Positions 9,942-23,500 of a DNA stretch of 64,000 nt are shown piece by piece. Under the pieces are notes generated by a model that saw only the letters and a list, made by a program, of their open reading frames with translations, was not told where the DNA came from and searched no databases. This DNA is from Mastigamoeba balamuthi (Eukaryota > Evosea > Mastigamoebida > Mastigamoebidae): the NCBI GenBank assembly GCA_902651635.1, contig CACRSC010000110.1, positions 186,267-250,266 on the forward strand, given 5' to 3'. The position numbers and the translations under genes were made by a program. Position 1 is the first letter of the stretch. Each line of letters opens with the position of its first letter.

Positions 9942-12026
9942 ATGGCAACAGAGGCGGGGGCAACTAAGGTGAGCGTCGGGCAGTATGTCCTGCAGCGCCT
10001 CCACGAGGCGGGCGCTGTGTACGCGTTCGGCGTGCCCGGGGACTATGTCATCCGTCTGTTCGAGGTCGCCCAGCAGTGCCACACCGCGGGCCTGTTCTCG
10101 CCCAGCATCGTCAACTGCTGCAACGAGCTCAACGCATCCTACGGTCTCTCTCTTCTCCCTGCTTTGTTCCTGCCTTATCGGTGCAGCACTCACAGCATTC
10201 TCGGCAGCGGCGTACGGGTACTCGGCGGTCAAGGGCATCGGGGCGCTTGTCGTAACATACGGGGTCGGGGAGCTCTCGGCCATCAACGGCGTCGCCGGAG
10301 CGTTCGAGGAGATGCACCCCGTCATCGTCGTAAGCGGGGCGCCGCGGAGGGACGTGGAGGCGTCGTCGGTCAAGCTGCACCACATGTGGGGGCCGTACCG
10401 CGCGCCCTACGACGTCTACAAGCACGTCACTGTCGCCCAGGCGTTCCTCACGGACCCCGTGCACGGTACGCTCGTTGCATTGGCACTGCGGAGCGAGAGT
10501 CGAGCCAAGCTGCGTGTTGTTGCAGTTCCAGCGCAGGTGGACGGGCTCGTCTACGAGTGCATGAAGAAGAGGAGGCCCGTGTTCTTGAGCATCCCCGTCG
10601 ACATGATCGACGAGAAGGTGCTGGGGCCGACAGGGCCGCTCGTGTTCGCCCCGCTGGTGGCCCCCGCCACCAACTTCGCCATCTGCGGTGCGTAGCCGCG
10701 CCCGAGTAGCACCCCATGCCAGCAGCTGACCTCATCCCGGCAGAGCACGTTGTGCGCGAGACGGTCGCCAGGCTCCAGACCGCGAAGCTGCCCGTCTTCG
10801 TCGTGGACGCCCTCGTGCCGCGCCTTCAGGTTGGTGTGACGGCTCGGTGCCTTGCTCTCACCCGCGACTGGTGCAGCTCGAGCCGCTCATCGCGGAGCTG
10901 CTCGCACGGGCCGCTGGCATCCCGTACGCCGTCACGCCCCTGGCCAAGGGCGCCGTGCCCGAGTGCAGCCCGCTCTTCCTGGGCGTCTACCACGCGCGCT
11001 GGGGCACCACCGAGGCGAGGAAGCGGGTCGAGGCCTCGGACGCCGTCGTGGTGCTCGGCGAGGTGTTGATGGCCATGAGCACCATCTCGCCCTCGGTCGA
11101 GGAGAAGAGCCTCATCAAGCTGCGCGAGTTCAGTGCGCTGGTCGCCGGCAGGGAGCTCTCGCCCGCCCCCCTCGAGTACATCCTCGCCAAGCTGGCCGCC
11201 GACGCCCCCGTGCGCCGCGACTGTGAGCCCGCGCCGTTCATGGAGAGCGACGAGTGCCACACGGCCCTGCGGCCCTTCGTGCCCGCGCGGGGCGCCCTCT
11301 GCCTGAAGCGCATGTGGGACCTTCTCGGGTGCTTCATCACCGAGGACTCTGTCGTGATCGCAGACGTCGGGACTTCGGTGTACTGGTGCGCTCAAGTGCT
11401 GTGCGCTGCCTGCTGTTCTCTGACCACGAACCTTGAGCGCAGCTCGATGAACCTCCTGCTGCCCAAGGGGACCATCTACGTCGGGCAGGTGTCGTACGAG
11501 TCGATTGGGTTCAGCCTCCCTGCCGCCTTGGGAGCTCTGCTCGTACGGCCCCTCGGCCCCGCGCTCCTCAGGCAACTCAGACGGCGGGATTCGTGTAGGC
11601 CGGAGGACCCAAGAAGAGCGTGTTCGTCGTGATCGGGGACGGGGCGTTCCAGATGGTGGCCCAGGAGCTGTCGACGATCATCCGCCACGAGCTAAAGCCC
11701 TTCATCTTCCTCGTCGTGCGGCCCGTCCACCCGAGCACCTGAAGACAGCCGCAGCTCTGCTGACCGCCTCTGGCGTGCAGGACAACGACGGCTACACGAT
11801 CGAGAGGTGCATCATCGACGGGCCCTTCGACAACATCGCCAAGTGGAAGTACGCGCTGCTCCCGGCGGTGTTCGGCGCCCAGGAGGGGTTCGCCCTCGAC
11901 GCGAGGACCGAGGCCGAGCTCGAGGCCGCCCTGGCCGCGATGACCGCCGGCACGTGCTCGATGGTCGTCGCCCACGTCCCGCCCTACGACGCGCCCAAGA
12001 ACATGCAGCTCTCGTACGCCAAGTAG
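9942..12026 (+). CDS. Pyruvate/indolepyruvate decarboxylase-type TPP enzyme
   Basis: Thiamine-diphosphate-dependent 2-oxoacid decarboxylase of about 560 residues, giving aldehyde plus CO2 (acetaldehyde for ethanol fermentation if pyruvate is the substrate). The N-terminal PYR domain starts VSVGQYVLQRLHEAG, with FGVPGDYV and the catalytic Glu in CNELNASY. Next is YGVGELSAINGVAGAF. A middle domain is at 10740-11300. The C-terminal PP domain has GDGAFQMVAQEL and then the NDGYTIE segment of the metal/TPP motif. There are about seven short introns, including 10138-10186 and 10465-10535. The exact joint before NDGYTIE near 11720-11780 is uncertain; the usual NN pair is not clearly visible. The 5' end is present in two further broken copies upstream. 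It converges on the F-box gene with 140 nt between stops. Confidence 0.88.
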
Positions 12027-12166
12027 CCGCCGCACCCGCAGAGTGGCCGCGAGTGGTGCCCGCCCGAACGATACGATAGCTATACGTTTGACGCTCTCTG
12101 CCTTCGCCCTCGCGGTGGGGGGGGACCTCGAGGACTGTGGCGCCCGCCCCACGCCGGGCGCGCTGG

Positions 12167-14318
12167 TCAGGCGAGCAGCTCCTGCTCGTAGACGACATCG
12201 ACCCACGGGCGGTCGCCGCCGAACGAGGAGCCCTCGACCTCGAGCATGGCGCTGGGGTCCAGGACCAGCTTCGTGACGCAGGGCCGCAGCGTGGAGAGCA
12301 GGCGGTGGCTGAACCCCGCGCACTTGCGGAGGCCCACGGTCCTCGCGCTGGCCGCCAGGCCCAGCAGCGCGACGGTGCCCAGCGCGGTGGCTCGCGGCAT
12401 GTTGAACTGCAGCTCCTTGAGCCGCGTGCAGGCGGTGGCCAGCAGCATGGCGCCGGCGTCGGTGGCGCTGGGCAGCCCCAGCAGCAGCCTCGCCAGCCGC
12501 GGCATCCGCGCGAGGCAGGGGACGATGGCCGCCATCATCCGGTCGTTGCCGACGTCCCTGGACACCCCGCGCAGCACCAGCAGCTCCAGGCCCGTCGCGC
12601 GGCCCAGCAGCGCGGCGACGCCGTCGGCGCTGACGCCCGAGGGCGCCGCGAGCTCCAGGTGGCGCAGGCGCTCAGCAGGGAGCGCCGCCAGCGCCGAGTC
12701 GGAGAGGGCGGTGCGCAGGAACTCGGCCCTGGCGAGGGAAGAGCAGGCGGCGCCCGCGAAGAACTCCTCTGGCAGCGCGAGGCCCTGGAGCGTGAGCGAG
12801 TAGAGGGGGGCGCACTTGGAGAGCTCCGCCAGGGCCTTGGGGTCGACGTTGCTCCTGTGCGACGAGCACACCAGGCAGAGGCTCCTGAGGCCGCGCAGCG
12901 CCACGACGCTCTCGGCCAGGCCCGCGGTGATGTGCAGCGGCTCGGGCCTGCCGCAGAGCTTCAGCTCCGCCAGCGCGCCGCTGCACTGCGCGAGGCCTGC
13001 GGGGATCCGCGGGCTGGCGACGGCGCCCGTGAGGCACAGCGACTCGAGCGAGGGCCGCAGCAGCAGCGCCGGGGCCTCGGCGTCGCCGGGCAGCGTCGTG
13101 GCCGAGACCCTCCGCAGGCGCGGGCAGCACATGGCGAGCGCGACGGCCCCGGCGGCAGAGAGCCCGCAGTCGAAGCGCAGGTCCTGGAGGGCGGGGCACG
13201 CGGTGGCGATGGCGGCCACCGCAGCCCCCGTGGTGTCCTCGAGGGCGACCTGCCGGGTCCCGGCCAGGACCCACACCTCGGCCAGGTTGGCCAGCGCCCC
13301 CGAGAGCGCGGCGGCGAACACCGCGCAGATGTCCGCAGGCGCCAGCGAGTCGCTGGTGAAGGACCTGAGCGGCAGCGCCCCGTCGGGGTGCTGCGACTCG
13401 AGCAGGCCCTCGAGGAAGCCCCGGCCGGTCCCCGCCTCGCAGCCAGACTCGTGCACGAACTGCAGGCTGCGGCCGCAGGCGCGCGCGAGGGCGCGGGTGC
13501 CGTCGGCGCCCACGAGGGGGCAGCGGTCCAGCGAGAGCATCTCGAGCGCAGGGCAGAGGACGCCCAGCGCGCCGACAGCGGGGCTGGTCACCACGCTGCC
13601 GCTGACCTGCAGGTCCCGCAGCGTCTGGCCCACGTGGGCTGCCGCGGCGCCCAGCGCCACGTCGTCCACGTTGAACACTGCGCGGGGCGTCAGCAACAGG
13701 CGAAATCAATTGATTTGGGCGCTGGCAACAGAATGAGAGGTCTATTTCAGTTTGTATTCTATTATTTAATATTGAGGTAAAAACCTGCGGAAACAATTGA
13801 TTTGGACGCTGGCAACAAAATAATGCAAATATTATTAGTTATAGGTTAAGAAACGGGCGGAATCATTTGATTTTGGCGCAAGCGACAAATAAACATATTA
13901 TTCATTTTGTAGGTATAGAATTCTCTCATTGGTAGAATGGAACAAGTGTTGTATTTATAAAGAGGTGTTAAGCGGGCGGAATCAATTGATTTGGGCGCAG
14001 GCGGCGCCAAAAGCAGCGCTGGGGAGAGGGGGACGCACGGAAGAGGCCCTCGACGGCGCCGCGCAGGTACGGGGCGCGCGTGAGGAGCAGTGCGCGGCGG
14101 CTGCTGCGGACTGCGACGCGGCGCCAGAGGTGCGGGGCGCGGCAGAGGTCGCGCAGGCGGCAGCACGTGCGCGAGAGGGCGCTCAGCTCCCGCGGGCTCA
14201 GCAGCGGCAGCAGGCACCCTGCCACGCACTCGGCCGAGACCGCATCGAACGCGCCCGCCTCCCCCTCGGGCGACGCGGAAGCGAGGCGGGGGCGCTGGCC
14301 GGACTGCCGGTCCCCCAT
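12167..14318 (-). CDS. F-box / leucine-rich repeat protein
   Basis: Two-exon minus-strand gene. Exon 1 is 14318-14039 and exon 2 is 13677-12167, joining in phase for 596 residues. Exon 1 carries an F-box-like helix set (LLPLLSPRELSALSRTCCRL, then HLWRRVAV), which would bind Skp1 in an SCF ubiquitin ligase. Exon 2 is a long series of irregular LRRs of AMN1/FBXL type (LEMLSLDRCPL, LRSLCLVCSS, LKELQFNMPR), presumably the substrate-binding solenoid. The donor GTGCGTCC and acceptor CGCGCAG are clear. The 361-nt intron is unusually long here and contains four palindrome-centred repeats. The gene is divergent from BLTP1 and convergent with the decarboxylase. Substrate unknown. Confidence 0.82.
13690..14010. 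repeat. Four palindrome-centred repeats in the F-box gene intron
   Basis: Four copies of a roughly 25-nt unit: GGCGRAATCAATTGATTTGG then GCGC. They lie at about 13698-13730, 13788-13820, 13855-13890 and 13971-14005. The core AATCAATTGATT is a perfect 12-bp palindrome in copies 1 and 4; copies 2 and 3 are variants. AT-rich stretches of 35-95 nt separate them. The repeats fill most of the intron and account for its length. Confidence 0.8.
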
Positions 14319-14594
14319 CGTTTTTGACGCTTTAATTGAATCGGGAAGAAATTTCCCTCTTCAGATGGTATCTTCGCGAAGAGATATCTCGTCACGGAAA
14401 AATCGGGGATCTTGCAAGTCTCCAGTCCGGTATTTATACACAAGCACAGCCCATCAGCTGCCAACGGCGTCATAGAGGCAGACTGCGTGGATACTGGAGG
14501 AAGGATATTTAGTTCTAGAATCTGATAGATTTCGCGATATCTCTCACTGATCTGACTTTCTCTGCAAAATTGCGCGGCGCGCGGCGGGTCAGAC
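14319..14594. promoter_or_regulatory. Divergent promoter of F-box and BLTP1 genes
   Basis: 276 nt between divergent start codons. It contains CTTCGCGAAGAGATATCTCG (14372-14391) and TTCGCGATATCTCTC (14531-14545). Similar GAGATATCTC-type blocks lie before several other genes in this window. There is no coding frame. Confidence 0.5.
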
Positions 14595-17500
14595 ATGAGC
14601 TGGCCGGGCTACTACACCCTCTACTGCGCCCTCTTTGGCGTCCTGGTGCTCGCGATCCTCTTCGGAGCCCCGCGCCTCCTGGGCGCCATCGTCACCCGCG
14701 CCCTGAACCTCTTCCTCGGACGCGGCAAGGTCTCCCCCCGCGCCACCTCACTGTCCCCAACGCCACGTCACCACCCCCTTTCGCATGACTCACCCCAAGC
14801 GATCAAATTCCGAAAATATCGGCGAAAATATCCAGTCGAGAGCGCACGTGCATATCGGGCGTATCTACGTCACTCCTGTCGGAGGGAAGCTCCTGTTCTC
14901 CGACCTGCTCTTCTCCACGCCCGACACGACCCTGCGCGTCGTCGACGGCTGCCTCACCGTGCGCTGGTGGTCCTCGCGTGTCCGCGACTACGGCGACGCC
15001 AGCGGTGCGATGCCACGACGCACTGCTCCATCCCCAGCGGGCGTCGCTGACGGGCTGCCTGGGCCCCAGGGGACTACCCCTGCAGGCTGGACGTGAGGCT
15101 CGAGGGCGTCGAGTACCTCTGGCACAACAGGACCGACGCGTACGACCGCCTGGACGCGCTGGCACGGCAGCGCCAGGGCGAGGCGGCGGCCGTCGAGGTC
15201 GTCGAGACGCTCGTCTCGGCGTCGCAGTACACGCTGCCCAGGGGCCTCGCCCTGGTCCCCGCGGTGTCGTTCGCCATACACAGGGCCTGCATCATGCTGG
15301 GCAACCCGGAGCTCCCCACCATCACCGTCGTCACGTTCCGCCGCGCCAAGGGCGTGCACTGGATCGGCCCTGTGCGCTCTGCTGCTCTGCGGGCCACGGC
15401 CCAGCGTCTCTGAGCGTCTGCCCACCGTTGCGCGCACGCCTGCAGGCCCCGTCGGAGCTCGACTACTACAGGAGCACGTCGGACTGGACTCTGACGCGGG
15501 CCAGGCTCCGCATCATACCGAACCCGCACTTCGAGTACGGGACCCAGGTCGTCAACGAGCAGATGGGCGAGTGCGACACGCAATGAGCTCACGGCACCCC
15601 CAGCTGGCTGACTGCTCTTTCGCACAGGGGCGTCGGGAAGGCGATGGAGTCGTTCAAGCTGTTCGTCGAGGACTGCCGCCAGTCCTTCTACGACCCCGAC
15701 AGCAGGGACGACGAGATACCGCGCAGAGAGCGCTCGGCGGACGAGCCCGCGGGCTTCGGTGTCAACGGCGCTCCCCCCGCTGCCTCCGAGTGCGCAGAGG
15801 CCTTCGGCAACCCCAAGGACGGCCTCCTGCTCGAGAGCCCGACGCTCACGCTGAGCTACTACACCGACGTCCCGGGCCCGGTCCCCAACGGGTTCGACCA
15901 GCTCGTCTTCGACCCCGAGACGGCGCCCAAGTGGGGGCTGAACTTCGTCGTGAACAGCGCCAAGATGCGGTACGGGCCCTGGGCCGACCGCCAGAGGTCG
16001 CGCCTGTTCGCGTTCCTGTTCCCCCAGGACTTTGAGGACCAGAAGGTCCACACGCCAGTGCCCGGCCGCCCCAGGGAGTACGCGGCCTTCAAAATCGCTG
16101 TGCAGTTCGAGAAGGGGCTCAGCTGGAAGGTCCCGTTCCGCGACATGGTGCGCAAACCCTGGGCGACCCGCGAGTACTGACGCAGGCGCGCGACGCACAG
16201 TACAAGCGGGAGGCGCTGCTCAAGGCGTTGGCCTCGGGGCTGATGCCGCCGGAGAACCCCGACGCGACCGACTGCAGCCTGGACATTGACTTTAGCGAGA
16301 GGTGCTCGCTGCTGTTCGCGATGGACTACGTCGCGCGCACGGCCGCGGGGCCGCAGACGCTCATCACGATGACCACCGAGGAGATCTCGTGCAGGACCAC
16401 TGTGAACAACGTGCCCATCCTCTCGGCTGCCGGCCTCACCGTACGCCCGTCCCCTCCTCTGTCGGGTTGCCTTGGCTGAGCTCTGTGTGGCCTGGACAGC
16501 TGGACTGGGGGATGCAGTACCCGCTGAAGTTCAACGAGAAGGTCGACATGCGCCTCCGCGTGGATCTGAAGAAGCCGAGGATATTCCCCGTCTACGACCA
16601 CATCGGCTTCTTCCAGAACCTCAGTGAGCTCCTCGTCCCTGTTAGCCAGTCGTCTCAGCCGGGGGGGGGCTCTTTCTCTGTGCGCAGGCAATGACTGGAG
16701 CTCGACCGACAAGGCTCCGAGCGTGTCCGACGGGCTGTTCTTCTCGCCCAAGGAGGTGCACGTGACCATCGTGGCGTCTGACTACGCCCTGCTGCTCAAC
16801 GTCAACCAGATGAACGTGACCAACAACCCCAACGACCTCGATGATAACGGTCTGTCCCGCCACTCCATTACATACCCTTCCCCACCAGCTCATTGCGGTG
16901 CACAGCGCACTTTGTGCTGAGCTCGCCCGAGACGACGGTCACCGTCTCGGTGCCTCCTGCGGCCTTCTTGGCCAACAAGCGGTCCATCGAGTTCCACGTC
17001 AGGGTGCGGCTCCTCTCTCGCATGGCTCCAGAACATTGATGGCACACCACAGGGCAAGAACCTGGTGTTCTCTTTGCTGCTGCCCAAGTTCAACACGGTC
17101 AGGCAGAACCTCGACCCCGACGAGAACATCACCATGCCGGTCGGGGGCTGTGCGAATACAACGTTGGCCCGTTGGCACTTCGGCCTAACCCAAGCATGTG
17201 CGTCACGCAGCGGTGACCGTGGAGGAGTACAACTGGAACAGAGGGCTCGGCTGCCCTTTTGTCTGGGGCGAGAACCTCGACCTAAGTGGCACGTCGCCCG
17301 ATCTGCCCTGCTGTTTCTCACAGAGGCGCGGTGGCAGGCACGTATCTGTACTACACGTTCCTCGACCCGGCCAATCTCGACTCGCTCGAGCTGAACATCA
17401 AAGCCCGCACCGCCGCGCTGCGCCTCTTCGGGTTCTTTGTGCAGCACATCCTCGTGCTCAAGGACAACTGGGCGGGCCTGTTCCAGCACGCTCGAACGTC

Positions 17501-20500
17501 CAAGCAGTTCGAGGAGGGCTACAAATTCCCGCCCGAGGTACTCGCACACTGGTCGCCAGAGCGTCAACTGACACACTCTCCCTCCTCTGCAGGACCCGTC
17601 GAACGCGTTCGAGGTCTATGTGCAGGTCGACGTCCGCGAGGGCACGCTGCTGCTGCCTCTCAACCTTTACTCGTCCAAGAAGCAGGCCACGGCGACGTTT
17701 GACCAACTCCTCGTCGAGGCGAGGATTATCCCCGCCTATGTCGGTGTGTGCTCGCGCATCCCAAGCGCAGACGACGAAACACTGAACACCCTCGAACTGC
17801 AGATCTCAGCCTGTCGTTCAGCCCGCTGTATGGCCAGGTGCCCATTCTGACCTCGGAAAACGAGACCCCGCTGGGGGAGGCCTTCGACATCTCGAACAGG
17901 AGCTACATCTCGATCAACTGTAAGCACCACTGCTCGATAGCGTATCGCTGCTTACGCGGTGTGCGCAGCCTTCTCGTTCCATCTGTACTGGCTCTTCGGG
18001 CCGCGTCCCGTGGGCGCCAGCTACCGCGAGACGTACAACCTGCGCGTGGGACTCATCACGGGGCATGTGGCCCTGCAGCAGGTGGGCACGCACCCGTTTC
18101 TTTGACCCCCTCGGGCCTCACGCGCTATTGCAGCTGATCAGCATCGTGTCGTGGCTGACCAACTTCATCTTCCTCTTCGACAACAAGGACAACAAGCTGT
18201 CGTGGTCCTCCAAGGGCGACCCGGACCCCATCTTTGCCACCGGTACCGAGCGCCCCCATTGGTTTGCCACGCTCACTCACCGCGCTCAGTCTCGGTCGAG
18301 GTCACGGGCGTGTCTGTCTACCTGTGGGCGGCGAACAGCGTCACGCAGATTGCCGTCGGGGAGCCGCTGATCGTTGGCGTCAACACCTTTGTGAACCACC
18401 TCCAGAACGCCAAGATCTGTGCGGCGTCCGGCCTATCACCATCACCCGATCTAACACGTCGTGGCAGCGATCCTGCTGCCTGACCTGCTCCTGAGGCACC
18501 TGGTCCCCGACGCCAAGTTCCAGCAGCGCTACTACACCGAGCTCAAGGAGTGGACTGAGGTCGGCTCCACCGAGGTCGCCTTCCGCGTGACGCTGTTCAT
18601 CAAGGACCCGACCGTGAGGCCAACCCCGCTGGCCTGCCTTGGCACTGACGCGCGGCCTTGCAGTGGGAGAAGGACGCCGCCAAGCAGAGGGCGTTCCTCA
18701 TGGAACAGGACCGCGAGACCAAGAGGCTACCGTTCCTGTGGGTCGACGACGAGGAGGACCCGAACCCGGACACGGCCGTCGCCGCAGCGGCGTCCTCGAG
18801 CGCTGCCAGGCCTCTCATACGCCTGCCGGCGCCGGCGCTCCAGCACCCGCTGCAGGAGCGGCTCGCAGCCCTGCAGAACGTCCAGAGCCCCAGGGACAAG
18901 GCGATGCTGGACGTGCCGCCACCCGGGTGGAAGGGCAAGGGCGAGGCCAAGAGCGCCGCCTCGCCGATGGACATGAGCCCCGAGACGTCGGTCGGCGCGC
19001 CGCTGCAGCACTCGCGTAGCGCGGCCGCGTCGAGCCTGACGTGGTCGTCGCACTCGCGGGCCACGAGCTTCGCCGACAAGCCCACCGACGTGCTGCTCGA
19101 GACGAGGGTCCCGCGCAGGAACAGCAGGAAGCGCAGGAGCCAGCGGGCCGAGCCGTCAGGACAGAACCCGCCGATGGACCCCGTGTCGAGCCTCTCGCGG
19201 CGGTCGTCGTCGTTCAGCGACGCGATGTACCTGACGGCGGACGAGGGCGAGTCCGAGAGCGACAGCGACAGCGAGTACCAGTCGGCCGACGAGGGCGAGA
19301 TGATGTCGCTGAGGTCCTCCGAGCGGGAGCGCCGGAAGCGCATGTCCGTCGAGCAGAAGAAGGCGGCAGCCACCCCGAGGGCCGCGCCTCCTGCGACGCC
19401 CTCCATCGCCGCCGCTGCGCCGGAGGAGCACTCCTCTCTCGGCTTCAGCCCCATGAACCCGCGCGCCTCGCTGCTGCAGGACGACCAAAGCGAGGTTCCT
19501 TGCGTCCCACTCTCCAAGAGAGTTGCTGCGCTCTTCTGGTTGGCTCACGTGTCCGCCGCAGGGGATGGCGAAGGAGAGGCCGAGGTCCAAGTTCTTGCGC
19601 AAGTGCGCCTTCACCATGAGGCACCAGGCTGTCCTCGCACTGCAGGAGACGCTGCCCCAGTCCGCCTTCCAACAGGCCAAGGTTGGTTGCCCCGGGCCCC
19701 CTTTCCGCTGTCTCACCTGACCCGCACGCGCTAGTCGATGGGCGTCAGCTTCTTCTCCAAGAGCAAAGGCACCAAGGCACCGCTCCAGTCGTCGTTCCAG
19801 ACGCTGTCGAGCGCCCCGGCCCCCCGCAGCGCGATGAAGAAGCGGAAGGATTCGCGGTGCGTGTTTGCTCGCGTTTGCTGCTCGGGTGCCGGGCCAGGCT
19901 CTCACGCCCGTCCAGATCCAAGGGCGATGACTGGACCAGCTTCTTCTCGCGCAAGGGGGCGTCCGAGTACCTCGAGGTGCACCGCACGAGCGCGTCCACG
20001 GTGACGATCGTGGTGGACAGCCTGCGCGACATCAAGATCGTCAGCGCCCCTGTGGTGCTGCGGATCTTCGAGCAGCTCGCGCACAGCGTCCTCGAGAAGG
20101 CACGTCCTCTGCGCTGACCGTAAGCATCGGGCCTCACTGCCCCCGCGCCGCAGTCAAACTCGGTGGACTCGGTCCTAGATGCGTTCCAGATCGGCACGAT
20201 CGCGGCAAAGTCGCGGTCGTGGAAGTTCCACCACGAGCGCGTGCAGCTGATTATGTCTCTCAGGAACATCGACGTCTTCCTGATCCCTGTATGTTGCTCA
20301 TGCAGTTACGCACAGCCTACTGAGCGCCCACTCTCCAGGACGAGGTCACGAGCGATGCTGGGAAGGAGTACATCTCCACGGCTTCGCTGAGGAACATACA
20401 GCTCCAGTTTGCTGTTTGCCGTCCGTCACATATTTGCATCGGTTTCCAAATGCTCACTCGACCCCCTCCCCCAGACAAGCCGCAGTCACCGCAATGGAGC

Positions 20501-23500
20501 CCACCTCCATCGGCCGCTCCTGTTCTCCCAGCCAAGGAGCAGAAGGAGCCCAAGGACTCGAAGGAGTCGAAGGACGCCAAGGACTCCAGGGAGACCAAAT
20601 CGAAGACGCCCGACGTCACGATCCAGAGCTCCCTTCCCACGCTGCCCCGACTGGCCCTGAGTGCCCCTGTCTCCCCCAAGGCGAAGCCGCTGGAGGTGGC
20701 CAGCCCCTCGGCCCCATCGCCGTCCCTCATCGGCGAGACCACAGACATTGTCAACGCCGAGGAGCTGTGCTCGGCCGAGCTGTGTGTCAATGCCAACGGG
20801 TTCTCGCTGAGCATATCCGAGGCCAACGAGGTAGCAAGCGATGGCCCCCTTGTGGAACGTCCTCTCACATTTTCGGCCGCAGAACGAGGAGTCGTCGTCC
20901 GAGGCGGAGGACGGCGAGCTGTCCCCGAGCATGCGCAAGCTCATATCGCTCGACATCAGCTCAGTCCGCGTCGAGGGAGCCTGCAGAAGTGCGTCGCTGA
21001 GCGGCGCCTGTGCCATCGCACTCACAAGGGGCTGCACGGCACAGGGGACCAGGCCCAGAAGCTGCTCGAGGTGCAGGGCAAGGCGGTCATCCCGAACGTC
21101 GCTCTGGACTTCAGCACAGGGTCTCCCGTCGTCGTCGTGACGACCATCCGCCCGTGGATCGTCGCTGGCGGGTTTCTGGCAACGGTCCGTCCTCGGGACG
21201 CTCGCGCATCAGCACTGAGCAGAGACGCACTTGCAGAGAGTGGAGCAGCACCTCAGGGAGGAGCAGCAGATGCTCAGGGCGCTCGTCACCGGAGTGCTGC
21301 AGCTGCGCCTGTTCCTCGTGCCGCAGGACGCGTCGCCCGAGATCGATGGGTTCCCGCAGGAGGAGAGCGAGCTCATCGGAACCCTCTGTGCGTCGCGACG
21401 CTCCGCGCGGCCGCTCTGCTGACCCGGCGGCGGGCCACAGCGAGGCAGTACAGGAAGGGGTGGGAGGACATCGCGATGCTGCGCAAGCTCATGAAGCCGC
21501 TAGACCCCGCCATGATCCACGCGGCTATGCGCGACTTCTTCGCGGCGGACAGGAGGACGCTGGACCAGTTCCGCGACCGGATCCTGACGCTGCAGGGCAA
21601 CCGCCTGACGCACCTCGAGCTGCGCAGGATCGTCGAGAGCCCCTGCATACAGAAGATCTTCACCAAGCCGCGGCTCACGGAGAAGCCCTTCCAGCTCAAC
21701 GCCAGTGTCGAGCTCGGCGGGTTCGACGTCAAGGTCAAGAACGGCGAGTTCACCAACACTGTGAGCGGATACCTCTCGCCCCCCTCACGTTCTCTGCCCT
21801 CTGACGGGTTTTCCCTCCTTCCAGCTGGAGATGAAGCAGTTCTACGGGACGGTGATTGCAGCGAACAACGCTAACAGGAAGACGGTGTTCGCCACTGTCG
21901 GGTGCGACGGCGTGACCTGCGTGTTTGGCCCGAACCTGCTCGACCTGGCGGAGGCTGTCGGCCCTCTGATCGCTGCGTCGCCCAAGAGCCCTCCGATGCC
22001 CAAAGAGCCCGCTCCCAGCACGTACGCAGCTGCCCCCTTACTGCCATCTGGCGCACTGAGGAGAGACCGTCCACCCGGCAGGTCGCCGTTCGACGTCAGC
22101 GTCCGTGTGGCGTTCCCCCTGATCGACGTCCGCGCCGTCTCGGTCAACGTACGGCTCCCCCCTTCAGCAAGCCGAGCGCGCCGCACAGACTCAGCCCTGC
22201 GCGCACAGTACGGGACGCTGAACCTCATCGTGAAGAGCCTCAGCGTGCTGCACAGCACCGTCAAGCCCACTGTGCGTCACAGCCGCTCTGCGCAAGGCCT
22301 TTCGCAGCAGTGCTCTCACCGCTGCTGCGGCAGTACGAGCTGGGGGAGGCGGAGCCGCCGCAGTGCTGCTTCCAGACCGTCGTCAGCGTGCCCACCGCGT
22401 CGCTGGAGCTGCACCACCCGCTGGCAGACGGCTCTGCGACGCGGTCGTCGTGCAAGTGCGCGCTGCACGGCTGCGGCTTCGTGGTCGACGTGTGGCCCGA
22501 GGCCCTGCTGCCCGTCGACAACGTCGCGCTGTCGGCGCTCGTCAAGGGCGTCTCGCTCGCGTTCCGCGTCGACGAGGAGTTCCTCTCGCGCATGTTCGGC
22601 TTCAGCAACGAGTGGGCCGACAAGGCCAAGCACCTCGCCAGCACCACAGCCGAGAGCGCAGCCTCGGCGTCGCCGGCGCCGGCTGCGGCAGCGCCAGCCG
22701 AGGCGGCGGCCGGGGAGGAGGAGGAGCGCAGCCTGGCGCTGGCCCTGGCGTCGGTGGACATCGGGGCGATCGAGATCAGCACGGTGATGCCGCCCGTCTC
22801 GCCGACCAAGTACGAGATCGGCAGGATGTTCGTGGCGCTGGCCAAGGGGGCCGACAGGTACGAGCTCTGCGCCGAGATGCCCAAGCACACGATCGTCATC
22901 GCGGCCAAGAGCTCCGAGCGCACGGAGCTCGTCATGGCGCCCGCCAAGGCCGTCGTCACGCTCTCGTCGCCGCACAGGGCTCCCGTCGTCGTGTGCGGGC
23001 GCCTCGAGCTGGGCTCTGTCAAGAACACCCTCGACGTGACGGTCGTCAACAACATCCTCGCCCTGCAGTGGCTGCTCCGGCGGGACGTCGACAGGCTCGT
23101 CGCTGCGCTGCACGCCTCGAAGAAGAGGCCCAGCGCCGCCGCCGTCGTGCCTGCGGACCCGCTCGGCGGCGCCAAGGAGGGCAGCCCCAAGCCGCCCAAG
23201 GCGAGCATCCTGGACAAGGTCCGCATCGCCGTGGCCATCGTCGTCGAGGCCGGCGTCCTCGAGGTCGTCTCGCCCGACGCCGTCGTGCAGATGAAAATCG
23301 GTCAGCGCCCCTTCCCTCCCTTCCCTCCCTTTGCGACCCGCTGACCGCCCCAGCGCAGACGAGCTTGAGACAGTGGTCAAGGAGACGCAGATGGTGAGCA
23401 AGCTGGTGCCGTTCAACTGGAAGATGCGGTTCGTCAACTGCGCCATGAGCCTGCGGTCGACCATGTCGCAGGAGACGGTCGCCGGCCTGGGCTTCGACAT

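Noticed and set aside
12137-13780. 547-codon open frame on the plus strand opposite the F-box/LRR gene
   Set aside because: It is a shadow of a GC-rich LRR exon: low-complexity Arg/Gln/Gly/Ala protein, no domain, and no codon pattern. The minus strand gives regular LRRs and an F-box exon that splices in phase.
16141-16200. Stop codon in BLTP1 after KPWATREY (16178-16180) as a gene end
   Set aside because: A 53-nt GT-AG intron starting at GTGCGCAAACCC and ending at 16200 removes it and keeps frame, and family similarity continues.
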